A stretch of DNA of 64,000 bases from Oscillospiraceae bacterium (GTDB lineage: Bacteria > Bacillota > Clostridia > Lachnospirales > Lachnospiraceae): assembly GCA_021771715.1 (NCBI GenBank), contig JAETOO010000011.1:1-64000 (forward strand), in the 5' to 3' direction. Of the stretch, positions 36,494-45,375 are shown piece after piece. The position numbers and the translations under genes were made by a program. The notes below the pieces were generated by a model, which saw only the letters and a list, made by a program, of their open reading frames with translations, was not told the DNA's origin and did not search any database. Numbering within the stretch: position 1 is the stretch's first letter; each line of letters starts with the position of its first letter.

Positions 36494-36661
36494 TGTAAAC
36501 CTCCCATATGATTTGTTCTGCCTTTCATTTGTACAGCGACCGCGCGCTGCGCCCCGGCTGTCATCCCAATTGCTCTGTGTCTCTTGCCTTCCAGCTTCTC
36601 AAGATACGCCTCTCTTTCGACGCTATTCTCCGGCCGAATACCCCTCTGTCCTCTCTATCCC

Positions 36662-38464
36662 TCACCTTTCCAGTTCCCGCAATCGCGCCTCGATCGCTGC
36701 CCCGCTCTCGTCAAACAGCAGCTGCCGGTTGTAGCGGTAATAGCGCTCGCACTCGTACTCCTCCAGGAACCGCGTGCTGTAGTAGTCGCTGTTCAGCTCC
36801 GTGATGAAGATGACCAGCTCCTGTCCGTTCCCGAAGGCCGCCTCCATAAAGTCAAACGCGTGCTCGAGCATCGCTCCCGCGTCCTCCGTCTCCTGCTCCA
36901 GCGCGTCCTGTGCCTCGTTGAACCAGCCGCGAACCAGACCAAATTCATACTCTGCGGACGCCGGCCGCACCGATCCTGCCCCAACAGTCACTGTCTCCGT
37001 CTGCTCTGTGTCTGAGGGCAGTGCCCCAACAGTCACCGTCTCCGTCCGTTCTGTGTCTGAAGACAGTGCTCCGGCAGGTATCCCGGTCAGCCGCCTCGCG
37101 TACTCCTCGAGTGTGCGGATCACGTTCCGGTAAACGCGGTCCTCCCGTCTGGTCAGGAGCTCGGCCGCCTTCTTTTTCTCCCACTCCTGCTGCAGCTCCT
37201 CCGTGATCTGGTGCAGCACCGCGCACACGCTGCGATCTGCCGCCGGTTCTCTCCCCGCATCCCCGGACAATCCGTCAATCGGTTTCGTCTTCCCGCCAAA
37301 TACACCGGCGGCCGACGTCACCTGACTCTCCCCATGCTCCGAAGCCGACAGCGCCTGCTCTGATTCCGGAATATCCGAAGCTGACAGGCCCGAATCCGGC
37401 ATATCCGAATCCCCGCGGTCTATACCAACCGCCTGACGCAATCGTTTCAGCTGCTCAAACAGCAGTTCCAGCTCTTTTTCTCTGCCGAGCACCGCCGCAA
37501 AGCGGGAGCGGCAGCGCGCGAGCAGCAGCCCTGTGACGCTCAGACGCTCATCAAATGGCGCGTGCGCTGCCTTTTTCAGCAGGAGATCGTCGATCTGACC
37601 AGCGAGCACGGCATCCAGCTGGTAATCCATCTGGTATTTGTAGTACAGCTCGAGATAGTTGGCGAAATCCTTTGCGATCTTCTCGTGCTGAATGTACTGC
37701 ACGACCACATCCCGGTCCATCGTCTTGTTCAGCTGCTCGTAGACCGTCAGCATCTGCGACAGATCCTCCCAACCGCGTGGCGTCGCGAAGCGCCGCCCGT
37801 CCACCGTCGTCTCCATCCGGTAGAAGTTGGCGGTCCGCGTGTTCAGATAGGAAATCACCGCCGGGTGCAGCTGCTCCTTCACCGCGTACTCCTTCCACAC
37901 GGCAAAGTCCGGCTCCACATCGATCTTTTTCACGCGGTCCATCGTCACCACGTCGAACTCGCGGACTGACTTGTTGTACTCCGGCGGGTTGCCCGCAGCC
38001 ACGATAATCCAGCCCTTTGGGATCTCATGATTGCCGAACGTCTTGCACTGCAGGAACTGCAGCATGGCCGGGGCCAGCGTCTCCGAGACACAGTTGATCT
38101 CGTCAATAAACAGAATCCCCTCCTGCAGTCCCGTCTTCTCCATCTTGTCGTAGAGGGAGGCAACGATCTCGCTCATCGTGTACTCTGTGACCGCATACTC
38201 CTTCTCCCCATACATATGCTTTGAGATATACGGCAGACCAATCGCGCTCTGCCGCGTGTGGTGTGTGATCGTGTACGCCACCAGCCCGATCCCGCACTCC
38301 TTTGCGATCTGCTCCATGATCTGCGTCTTGCCGATCCCGGGCGCCCCCAGAAGCAGCACCGGGCGCTGCCGGATCTGCGGGATCCGGTACTCCCCGTACA
38401 CATCCTTTGCCAGATACGCCTCAATCGTATCCTTGATTTCCTGCTTTGCACGCTTGATATTCAT
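36662..38464 (-). CDS. MoxR-type AAA+ ATPase with variable C-terminal region
   Basis: A 600-residue AAA+ protein. Walker A is LLGAPGIGKTQIM (~33-45), Walker B GILFIDEINCVS (~113-124), sensor 1 IVAAGNPPEY, and an Arg-finger region follows. The ATPase core ends near 300. The remainder is a helical region interrupted at ~370-440 and ~485-520 by low-complexity segments, including two copies of a 15-residue unit (ALSSDTERTETVTVG-type). GAGAGGA precedes the ATG. It is encoded 29 bp after a VWA protein, the usual MoxR partner. Such pairs act as chaperones for metal or complex assembly. No target is known here. Confidence 0.85.
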   Translation of the reverse strand: MNIKRAKQEIKDTIEAYLAKDVYGEYRIPQIRQRPVLLLGAPGIGKTQIMEQIAKECGIGLVAYTITHHTRQSAIGLPYISKHMYGEKEYAVTEYTMSEIVASLYDKMEKTGLQEGILFIDEINCVSETLAPAMLQFLQCKTFGNHEIPKGWIIVAAGNPPEYNKSVREFDVVTMDRVKKIDVEPDFAVWKEYAVKEQLHPAVISYLNTRTANFYRMETTVDGRRFATPRGWEDLSQMLTVYEQLNKTMDRDVVVQYIQHEKIAKDFANYLELYYKYQMDYQLDAVLAGQIDDLLLKKAAHAPFDERLSVTGLLLARCRSRFAAVLGREKELELLFEQLKRLRQAVGIDRGDSDMPDSGLSASDIPESEQALSASEHGESQVTSAAGVFGGKTKPIDGLSGDAGREPAADRSVCAVLHQITEELQQEWEKKKAAELLTRREDRVYRNVIRTLEEYARRLTGIPAGALSSDTERTETVTVGALPSDTEQTETVTVGAGSVRPASAEYEFGLVRGWFNEAQDALEQETEDAGAMLEHAFDFMEAAFGNGQELVIFITELNSDYYSTRFLEEYECERYYRYNRQLLFDESGAAIEARLRELER

Positions 38465-38493
38465 TTCTGTTTCCTCTCAATCCGTATATTCCG

Positions 38494-39843
38494 TCAGTCC
38501 TCCGCATACCGTTTATCTGCCTCATGCAGCTCCAGCTCTTCCTTCTCGATGATCAGCTTCATCGCCCACGGCGGCACGTCGACATCGCGGTAATCCTCCT
38601 TCATGAAGACGAAAGCGGTCTCGTACGGCGGCTTTTTCACCGGGAAGGTCCCGTAGCCGTCCGTAAAATAGATCAGCCCGCGCAGCTTTGTGAACGCCCG
38701 CCTCTGCAGCAGCTCCTGCACGTACGCAAACGCCGGGCGGAAGTCAGTGCCCCCGAAGCCGCGGATCGTAAAATGGCGCATGTACGCTTCCAGCTCCCGG
38801 CGGCTCGTGATCGTCACATCCTCCTGCACCTTATCGTCACACTGTAAAATGTGGATGTGGATTTTCCGGAAAAAGCTCTCCGACTCGCTCAGCACGCTGT
38901 AGGTCTGCTCCAAAAAGCTCTGGATCAGCTCGCCCTTGCACGACATCGACGTGTCCACCACGATCACAAAATCCTCGATTTTCTGCTGCTCCTTCGTCTC
39001 GAGCGGCTCGATCAGCGGCATATTTCCGTACAGTTCCATCCCATAGTTGTAGAAAATATAGTCGAAGGAGTCCATGTCGACCTTCATCTCCTCCTTCAGC
39101 ACCGAGAAGCGCCGCAGAAACTCCCGGTAATCATACCGCTCCCGATTCTCCGCCGCCACCTGCTCCTCAAGACTGCGCAGATCGTCCGCCGCCTCTTTTG
39201 AGAAGGTCTCCATCTCGGTCTGCATCCGGTCTCGGATATCGTCCCACTTCTGGCGCTGCGGCTGGGGCGCTTGTCTGTTCTGATCGGAATCCCGCCCCCA
39301 CTCCCGGTGATCGTCGACGAGAAATTCCCGCTTCAGCACCTCAAGCTGCGACACGGACGGACGCTCCACGCAGAGGTTCCGGTAGATGCGCTCTGCCGTC
39401 ACGACACCTCCCAGATCCTTGAGCTTCCGGTAATACTCCCGGCGCACCATCGACCGCGGGACGTGCACCGCGCGCAGGTACAGGCCGTCAATCACATACT
39501 CTGCCGCGATGTCGCACGCCAGATTCCAGTATTCAACATCGCGCTCCTTGCGGTTCCACAGATGACAGAAGAGGCAGTGGAACAGGCTGTGCAGATACGC
39601 ATGGTTCAGGGAAGCGCGCCCCTTCCGGAACAGCTCCGCGAGCGCATCCGGCTGGAAGTACAGATTTCCCCCGTCTGTGCCGAGCGTGCGGATCTGCCCG
39701 TCCGGCACAAAGCGCAGACTCGAGAGCGCCACATCCAGGAAGCGCATATTCAGATAAAGCTCATTGCGCGCCGTTCGAAGGATCTCCATGCCGATCTCCA
39801 CAAAATCAAGCGCCTGTGTTTTTTCTTCGTAAATCGGATTCAT
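38494..39843 (-). CDS. VWA-domain protein with degenerate metallopeptidase domain (DUF2201)
   Basis: About 449 residues. The N-terminal half corresponds to the DUF2201 metallopeptidase-like domain: LNHAYLHSLFHCLFCHLW (~75-95) keeps the HxxxH spacing but has Ser where HExxH has the catalytic Glu, and NLACDIAAEYVID follows as the third ligand region. The C-terminal half is a VWA domain with MIDAS DTSMS (~295) and GGTDFRPA. ACAGGAG sets ATG 39843. It is co-directional with the MoxR ATPase and the leucine-rich-repeat gene. It is probably a metal-dependent adaptor that the ATPase acts on, rather than an active protease. Confidence 0.85.
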   Translation of the reverse strand: MNPIYEEKTQALDFVEIGMEILRTARNELYLNMRFLDVALSSLRFVPDGQIRTLGTDGGNLYFQPDALAELFRKGRASLNHAYLHSLFHCLFCHLWNRKERDVEYWNLACDIAAEYVIDGLYLRAVHVPRSMVRREYYRKLKDLGGVVTAERIYRNLCVERPSVSQLEVLKREFLVDDHREWGRDSDQNRQAPQPQRQKWDDIRDRMQTEMETFSKEAADDLRSLEEQVAAENRERYDYREFLRRFSVLKEEMKVDMDSFDYIFYNYGMELYGNMPLIEPLETKEQQKIEDFVIVVDTSMSCKGELIQSFLEQTYSVLSESESFFRKIHIHILQCDDKVQEDVTITSRRELEAYMRHFTIRGFGGTDFRPAFAYVQELLQRRAFTKLRGLIYFTDGYGTFPVKKPPYETAFVFMKEDYRDVDVPPWAMKLIIEKEELELHEADKRYAED

Positions 39844-39934
39844 AGATCGTTGCTCCTGTTCTGCTGTCGTCACAGTGTAAATTTCTGCCGGTTTCTTTCG
39901 CTACGACATAGATTCCGTTTCCACTGCTCTTGCT

Positions 39935-40031
39935 GGCTCTGTCACGGCTCACATCTCTGCCGTCTCTCACCGGCTCTGTCACAGTTCACACCTCTGCCGT
40001 TTCTCACCGACTCTGTCACAGCTCAAATTTC
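39935..40031. repeat. Tandem repeat, about 3 x 37 bp, containing the LRR-protein stop
   Basis: GGCTCTGTCAC-type units start at 39935, 39972 and 40009, exactly 37 bp apart. The last overlaps the codons for FEL-stop of the gene ending at 40016, so that gene's tail was copied into the spacer before the VWA gene. Confidence 0.88.
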
Positions 40032-41302
40032 CGGCGCTTCTTTGGCGCAGGCGGCACATATGCATGCCGGTAGTCCATGACATAGCTCATCGCTTCCGCG
40101 TAACGCGCGCGCCCGGCCGCCTCCTGCACCAGATCCAGAAAGATTTCCAGAGATCCGCGGTCGGCCGTCTGACGGACTGCATCGCTCCCGCGACAATTCT
40201 TCTGCATCGTTACATCCTTTTTCTGCCAAAGTCCGTCCTGCACGGAACCTGCCTGGTTGGCTGCGCCGGCTGCTTCGGCCGGCTCTGGTACACGGAGCCG
40301 TTCGCACATCCACCGGATCTCCTCGATCCTGCGCTTTCTCACGAGATATTCCGCAAAATCCCGCAGATGCGCTCTCATGTAGTCCTCGTACTGCGCGCGC
40401 GCTTTCTCTGAGAGTTCTCTGGGGCTGCGCAGCCGGTACAGCACCTGACGCACCAGAAACTCCTCCGACTCCCGCGCCACCGCGTAGACAAAGAGCTCGT
40501 CGTACTGTCGGAAATCCAGCCGCCTGTTCTTAAAACAGTTCCGGTACAGAATGCCCGAGCCGTGCACGTGCGTCTCCAGAATCCGCGCCGGAGTATTCTC
40601 GACTCCCTCCTCATAAAATTCCGGGAACATCAGAAAGGATTGTTCACCCGACTCCTCCAGCACGACCAGCAGCTCCTCCCGGACCTCATCGAGCAGGTCC
40701 TTCAGCATCGACGCGCCGCCCGGCTCCACCTGCACGCGGATCTCGCGGATCTGGTGGCATCCGGTGAACACACCGCTGCCCCAGTCCTGCAGTTTTCCGG
40801 TAAAGGATAGTCTGCCCAGATGACCGCAATTATAAAAACAATACCGCCCGACCCGCACCACCGACGCGGGCAGTTCCAGCTCCTCCAGCCGATCGCCGCA
40901 CAGTGCAGGAATCCCCAGTTTCTTCAACTGCGCCATCTCGGACGTCGAAATCCGCTCCTCCCGCGGACCATCGTCAAGTGACATTACTGACAGTTTCTCC
41001 TGCCAGGCATCATCGGACGTCGTCTGCTCTCCTCCTGCCCCCGCCGCATCCATCCACACCGATCTGCTGATGTGCAGCCTGCCCGCACGCAGCCCGCGCT
41101 CCAGCTCCGCCTCATCCATGTGCGCGGAAAACGCATACGGGGCGAGCCCCGTCACCGGCAGTCCGTCGAGCATGTCCGGAATCACCGCTTTCGTATCACG
41201 CGAAAAACAGCGCCAGATCACTGCGCTGTCTCCCTTTTTCTCATATGCAAATGACTGCACCGCTCCTGCTTCCAAAGGTATCCCTCGCTTTCCTCGTCTC
41301 AT
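40016..41302 (-). CDS. Leucine-rich-repeat (BspA-like) protein, MoxR/VWA operon
   Basis: About 429 residues from ATG 41302 (GGAG 4 nt upstream). A longer GTG start at 41395 would overlap the ABC ATPase stop as GTGA. The N-terminal part reads AVIPDMLDGLPVTGLAPYAFS and LELPASVVRVGRYCFYNCGHL, typical BspA-type repeat units. The C-terminal half is helical and charged, ending KKRRKFEL. There is no signal peptide, so it is intracellular. It is the first gene of a minus-strand set with the VWA and MoxR genes, suggesting a recognition or scaffold subunit. Function unknown. Confidence 0.72.
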   Translation of the reverse strand: MRRGKRGIPLEAGAVQSFAYEKKGDSAVIWRCFSRDTKAVIPDMLDGLPVTGLAPYAFSAHMDEAELERGLRAGRLHISRSVWMDAAGAGGEQTTSDDAWQEKLSVMSLDDGPREERISTSEMAQLKKLGIPALCGDRLEELELPASVVRVGRYCFYNCGHLGRLSFTGKLQDWGSGVFTGCHQIREIRVQVEPGGASMLKDLLDEVREELLVVLEESGEQSFLMFPEFYEEGVENTPARILETHVHGSGILYRNCFKNRRLDFRQYDELFVYAVARESEEFLVRQVLYRLRSPRELSEKARAQYEDYMRAHLRDFAEYLVRKRRIEEIRWMCERLRVPEPAEAAGAANQAGSVQDGLWQKKDVTMQKNCRGSDAVRQTADRGSLEIFLDLVQEAAGRARYAEAMSYVMDYRHAYVPPAPKKRRKFEL

Positions 41303-41391
41303 TGTACTCCGATCCGACAGGAAACTCAAGTACCTGCTGCCTGCGATGGCAAAGATGTTTATACGCCTCCACTCTTCCCCGTTTCCGTCTC

Positions 41392-42156
41392 TCACTCCCA
41401 GTTATAAAAGGACTCCACCATCGCCCGCGTCCGCTCTGCCTTCGGGTGTGTGAGCACCTCCTCCACGGGCCCCTGCTCGATGATTCTGCCCTGGTGCATC
41501 ACGATCAGGTCGTCGCAGAACCAGCGCAGCACATCCAGGTCATGCCCAATGAAGATGCAGGTGAGTCCCAGCTTCTGCCGGATCTCCCTGAGCATGCTCA
41601 TGGTCTGGGCCTGCACCGACATGTCCAGCATGGAGGTCGCCTCGTCCAGCACCAGAAGCTCCGGCTCGAGCAGCAGCGCCCGGCACAGCACCACACGCTG
41701 GGCCTCACCGCCGCTGAGCTGATGCGGATACCGCGAGAACAGCTCCGTGGAAAGATACGTGAGCGATGCCATCTGCTCAATCCGCTCCAGCCGCTCCCCG
41801 CGGTTCCCCCACCGGTGGACAGCCAGCGGGCTCATCAGGCTGTCAAGCACCTTCCTGGACGGATCCAGAGAGCCCTCCGGATTCTGGAAGACAATCTGCA
41901 TCCGCTTCCGCCACGGAATCAGCTGGCGCTGGGACAGCCGGTTCAGATCCGTCCCGTGGAACAACACCTCTCCCCCGTCACTTGGGATCAGCCGCAGCAC
42001 CATTCTCGCCACCGTGGATTTTCCGCACCCGCTCTTTCCGGCAAAGCCCAGCGTCTTGCCCCGTGCAAGGGAGAAGGATACGTGATCCACCGCCGTGAAC
42101 CGCTTCCCTCCGAACAGGCTTCCGTACGTTTTTGTCAGCTCGCGCACCTCAAGCAT
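41392..42156 (-). CDS. ABC transporter ATP-binding protein (OppF/DppF/NikE type)
   Basis: A 254-residue ATPase: Walker A GKSGCGKST (~40-48), Q-loop QNPEGSLDP, signature LSGGEAQR, Walker B LLVLDEATSMLD and H-loop GHDLD. It has the RGKTLGFAGKSG style of the peptide/nickel transporter family. Its start overlaps the end of the partner ATPase gene, so the two are translationally coupled. It energises the importer under the cobalamin riboswitch. Confidence 0.92.
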   Translation of the reverse strand: MLEVRELTKTYGSLFGGKRFTAVDHVSFSLARGKTLGFAGKSGCGKSTVARMVLRLIPSDGGEVLFHGTDLNRLSQRQLIPWRKRMQIVFQNPEGSLDPSRKVLDSLMSPLAVHRWGNRGERLERIEQMASLTYLSTELFSRYPHQLSGGEAQRVVLCRALLLEPELLVLDEATSMLDMSVQAQTMSMLREIRQKLGLTCIFIGHDLDVLRWFCDDLIVMHQGRIIEQGPVEEVLTHPKAERTRAMVESFYNWE

Positions 42157-43087
42157 AGAGAAAACACCTCACAATCCTGCCCTGCTCGGGCTGATATTCC
42201 CCCGGGCGCTCACGTCCGCACCGCTCCTTCGCCAGAGGACAGCGGTTGTAGAACATGCAGCCCTCCCCCTTTTCCCGCACCGGCGCAGGGATCGGATGCA
42301 TCCCCTTCGCGGGCAGCGACTCGAACAACCCCCGCGTGTACGGGTGCAGCGGATTCCGAAACAGTTCGCTGCCGCCTCCCTGCTCCACGAGCACACCCGA
42401 GTAGAGCACACAGATTCTCCCGCACAGTTTCCAGGCCAGCTGCAGATCATGCGTGATCAGCAGCATGCTCCGGATCCTGTTCTCTGAAATCTCCTTCAGC
42501 ACATGGTAGACCTGCCGTCGCAGCACGGCATCCAGCCCTTTTGTCGGTTCGTCCGCAATCATCCACTGCGGCTCCCCGCAAAGCCCCATCGCGGACACGA
42601 CCCGCTGATTCATGCCGCCGCTCATCTCAAATGAGTAGCTCCGGCCGATCTGCTCCGGCCGGTCCATGCCAAGCTCACGCAGCAGATCGAGCACATACTG
42701 CCTCCCCTGCTCCCCGGTCCTGTTCCCGTGCAGCCTGAGCACCTCGCGCAGTTGCCGGCCCAGCCGCATCGTGGGATTTAAGGACTGATTTGGATTCTGA
42801 GGAATCAGCGCAATCTGCCCGCCCCGAATCTTCTCCAGCTCCTTCTCTTTTGCCCTGTACAGATTCTTTCCCTCATACCAGCACTCCCCCTCCACCTTCG
42901 CGGAAGCGCCGAGCAGCTGCAGAATCGACATCCCAAGCACCGATTTTCCGCTGCCGCTCTCTCCCACCAGCCCGGTGATCTGCCCGGACGGAAGATCCAG
43001 GGAAATATCGTCCACCGCCACACTCCAACCCTCCCGGGCCGGAAATTTCACCGTCAGATGTCTGATCTGAATATCTTCTCCTCCCAT
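42149..43087 (-). CDS. ABC transporter ATP-binding protein (OppD/DppD/NikD type)
   Basis: A 312-residue ATPase: Walker A GESGSGKSV, Q-loop PQNPNQSLNP, signature MSGGMNQR and Walker B WMIADEPTKGLD. The C-terminal oligo_HPY region has CMFYNRCPLAKERCG and a final RCFLYA, the Cys cluster known in DppD-type proteins. It overlaps the second ATPase gene by 8 bp. Confidence 0.92.
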   Translation of the reverse strand: MGGEDIQIRHLTVKFPAREGWSVAVDDISLDLPSGQITGLVGESGSGKSVLGMSILQLLGASAKVEGECWYEGKNLYRAKEKELEKIRGGQIALIPQNPNQSLNPTMRLGRQLREVLRLHGNRTGEQGRQYVLDLLRELGMDRPEQIGRSYSFEMSGGMNQRVVSAMGLCGEPQWMIADEPTKGLDAVLRRQVYHVLKEISENRIRSMLLITHDLQLAWKLCGRICVLYSGVLVEQGGGSELFRNPLHPYTRGLFESLPAKGMHPIPAPVREKGEGCMFYNRCPLAKERCGRERPGEYQPEQGRIVRCFLYA

Positions 43088-43143
43088 TTCTCCTCCTTAT
43101 CACACCGCGCGACAGACTGCACACAGCGACCTTGCTTTGCGCC

Positions 43144-43262
43144 TGCCATTTGCCAAACCCTGCATCGGTGCGCACGTCCTTCGCATCCCGCAGCGGCTTC
43201 GCCCTTCCCCTGCTATTTATCGAACCCTGCATCCGAGCGCACGTCCATGTAATCCCGCAGCG
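43144..43262. repeat. Tandem repeat, 67-bp period, duplicated permease gene tail
   Basis: The copy at 43211-43262 is the 3' end of the permease gene, coding LRDYMDVRSDAGFDK-stop. The copy at 43144-43210 lies beyond the stop and, in the same frame, still reads LRDAKDVRTDAGFGK, with the stop codon changed to Trp. It is the clearest case of gene-tail duplication in the window. Confidence 0.9.
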
Positions 43263-44034
43263 CGTCCCCCAGCAGGTTGACGCACATCGACAGCACAAAA
43301 ATGCATGCGCCCGGTGCGATGACCAGAAGCGGGGAGCTGCGGAACATCCCTCTCGCATCGCTGATCATCACGCCCCAGTCCGGCGTGGGCGGCTGCAGAC
43401 CCAGCCCCAGAAAACTCAGCGAGGCGACAGAGAGCACCGCGCGCCCGACTCTCGTGGTAAACACGACCGCCAGATTTCCGATGATATTCGGGAGGACATT
43501 GCGCACGATGATCCGGAAGGAGCCCGCGCCCACGCTCCGCTCCCCCTCGATAAAATTCTCCCCGCAAACGGCCATCGTCTCCCCGCGGGCCAGCCTGGAA
43601 AAGCTCACCCAGGAGGTCAGCACCAGCGACAGCAGCAGGCTGTCGATCCCGCCGCCCATGATCCCGGCGATCGCGATCATCAGCGTGGTGCCCGGCAACC
43701 CCTGAAAAATATTGCTGACAATCGTCAGGCAGGTGTCGATGAAACCGCCAAAATACCCGGCCACCACGCCCACCGTCATCCCCAGAAGCAGCGAGCACGA
43801 GGTCGCGATCACCGCGAGCAGCATCGACTGCCGCCCTCCGTACATCACTCTGCTGAGCACGTCCCGGCCCAGGTTGTCTGTTCCCAGCCAGTGCGCAGCG
43901 GACGGACCCTCCTGAATGCGGGACATGTCGATCGCATTTGGCTCATACGGGGCAAGCACCGGAGCGAGCATGCTCACTCCCACCAGAATTGCCAGGATCC
44001 CAATCAGAATCCAGGTCGATCTTCTCACTCTCAC
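43213..44034 (-). CDS. ABC transporter permease (DppC/NikC type)
   Basis: A 273-residue inner-membrane permease with six hydrophobic segments. GTDNLGRDVLSRVMYGGRQS is the conserved DppC/NikC segment, and the EAA loop is around ENFIEGERSVGAGSFRIIVRNVLPN. Its start overlaps the preceding permease by 4 bp. The end of the gene is duplicated downstream. Confidence 0.92.
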   Translation of the reverse strand: MRVRRSTWILIGILAILVGVSMLAPVLAPYEPNAIDMSRIQEGPSAAHWLGTDNLGRDVLSRVMYGGRQSMLLAVIATSCSLLLGMTVGVVAGYFGGFIDTCLTIVSNIFQGLPGTTLMIAIAGIMGGGIDSLLLSLVLTSWVSFSRLARGETMAVCGENFIEGERSVGAGSFRIIVRNVLPNIIGNLAVVFTTRVGRAVLSVASLSFLGLGLQPPTPDWGVMISDARGMFRSSPLLVIAPGACIFVLSMCVNLLGDALRDYMDVRSDAGFDK

Positions 44035-44975
44035 CGAACGCCTCCTTCCAGCCGGATTTTCGGATTGATCACCGCGTACAGAAGGTCAATGGCCAGCGTC
44101 ACGAGCACAAACGTCGCCCCTGTGAACAGCACGTACCCCTGAATCACCAGATAATCTCTCGTGTAAATCGCATCCAGCGCATATTTTCCGATCCCGGGCA
44201 CCGCAAAGATGGACTCGACAATCGCCGAGCCGCCCAGAATCCCGCCAAAATAGTTCCCGACCAGTGTGACCACCGGCACCAGCGAATTGCGAAACGCGTG
44301 CTTCGTCAGCACACTCCGCCTGCTAAGCCCCTTGCTCGAGGCCACCAGCGCGTAGTGCTGCCCCATCTCCTTGAGCAGGGAGCCGCGCGTCAGTCTGGCG
44401 GTGACGCCGATATTGCTGGCCGCCAGCACCAGAGAGGGCATCAGGTAGGAGCGCCAGCTGTCGATGCCGCTGGTCGGCAGCCAGTGCAGGATCTCCGAGA
44501 ACAGGATGATGGCGAAAATCGCCAGCCAGAAGCCCGGTATGGACAGCAAAAACACGGCAACCCCGGAGAGTACCTTATCCGCCGCCGAGTTCTGATGCCA
44601 GGCCATGCAGATCCCGCCCGACAGCCCGAAGAGCAGCGTCCAGAACAGCGCCAGCAGGGACAGCCGTACCGTCACGGGAAGCCTCCGCAGCAGCTCCGCT
44701 CCGATCGGCGTCCCGTCCAGATAGGACTCCCCCAGATCCCCCGACAGAGCATGTTTCAGCCATGTTCCGTACTGGACGGGCACCGGGTCCAGAAGCCCCA
44801 TCTCTTCCCTCATCGCCTCGATCTGCTCCGCGGTGGGATCCTCGACCGCAATCCGCCGCAGCGCCTCGATGGCGGGATCCCCGGGCGAGAGCTTTCCCAG
44901 CGCGAACGCTACAATCGAAATCCCAAGCAGCACCGGAATCATGGTCAGAAGCTTTCGTATGCAGTAATGAATCAT
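44031..44975 (-). CDS. ABC transporter permease (DppB/NikB type)
   Basis: A 314-residue permease. The N-terminal helix (KLLTMIPVLLGISIVAFALG) and LSPGDPAIEALR are typical of DppB/NikB, as is the EAA loop LVASSKGLSRRSVLTKHAFRN. It overlaps the DppC-type permease gene. A terminator at 45056-45096 lies between it and the binding-protein gene, so its expression is probably lower than that of the binding protein. Confidence 0.92.
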   Translation of the reverse strand: MIHYCIRKLLTMIPVLLGISIVAFALGKLSPGDPAIEALRRIAVEDPTAEQIEAMREEMGLLDPVPVQYGTWLKHALSGDLGESYLDGTPIGAELLRRLPVTVRLSLLALFWTLLFGLSGGICMAWHQNSAADKVLSGVAVFLLSIPGFWLAIFAIILFSEILHWLPTSGIDSWRSYLMPSLVLAASNIGVTARLTRGSLLKEMGQHYALVASSKGLSRRSVLTKHAFRNSLVPVVTLVGNYFGGILGGSAIVESIFAVPGIGKYALDAIYTRDYLVIQGYVLFTGATFVLVTLAIDLLYAVINPKIRLEGGVR

Positions 44976-45055
44976 CTTCCTCCCTCCTCAAAAATGAATG
45001 TGCGCATCCGCGCGGAGTATTTTCCGGTCACCGAAGACACGCTTGCCAAAACCGG

Positions 45056-45096
45056 AAAAAACTGCCGCAAAATGCTCTTGCAGCTTTTGCGGCAGT
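45056..45096 (-). terminator. Terminator or attenuator inside the ABC importer operon
   Basis: ACTGCCGCAAAA (45061-45072) pairs with TTTTGCGGCAGT (45085-45096), and the minus strand continues with a T run. It separates the binding-protein gene from the permease and ATPase genes. Confidence 0.85.
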
Positions 45097-45171
45097 TTGT
45101 ATCTGTCATTCTCTATTCCTATACCCGGTCCGCGGCGCAACCTGCCCTGTCATCTGCTCTCCGGATCTGCC

Positions 45172-45335
45172 GGCGCTGCACTCTGCTCTGAAGGCCGCAC
45201 CCTCGATCCCCAGGCGCTGCACTCTGCTCTGAAGGCCGCACCCCCGATCCTCAGGCGCTGCACCCTGCTCTGAAGGCCGCACCCTCGGCCCCCAGGCGCT
45301 GCACTCTGCTCTGTCGGCCGCTCCGCCGCATCCGC
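45172..45335. repeat. Tandem repeat, 4 x 41 bp
   Basis: GGCGCTGCA units begin at 45172, 45213, 45254 and 45295 (period 41). The fourth is diverged at its end. The array lies between the binding-protein stop and the attenuator. With the terminator it occupies much of the 400-bp gap at 44976-45375. Confidence 0.9.
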
Positions 45336-45375
45336 AGGTATCGGATCCGCTCTGCCGTCCTGCTCCACTCACCAC

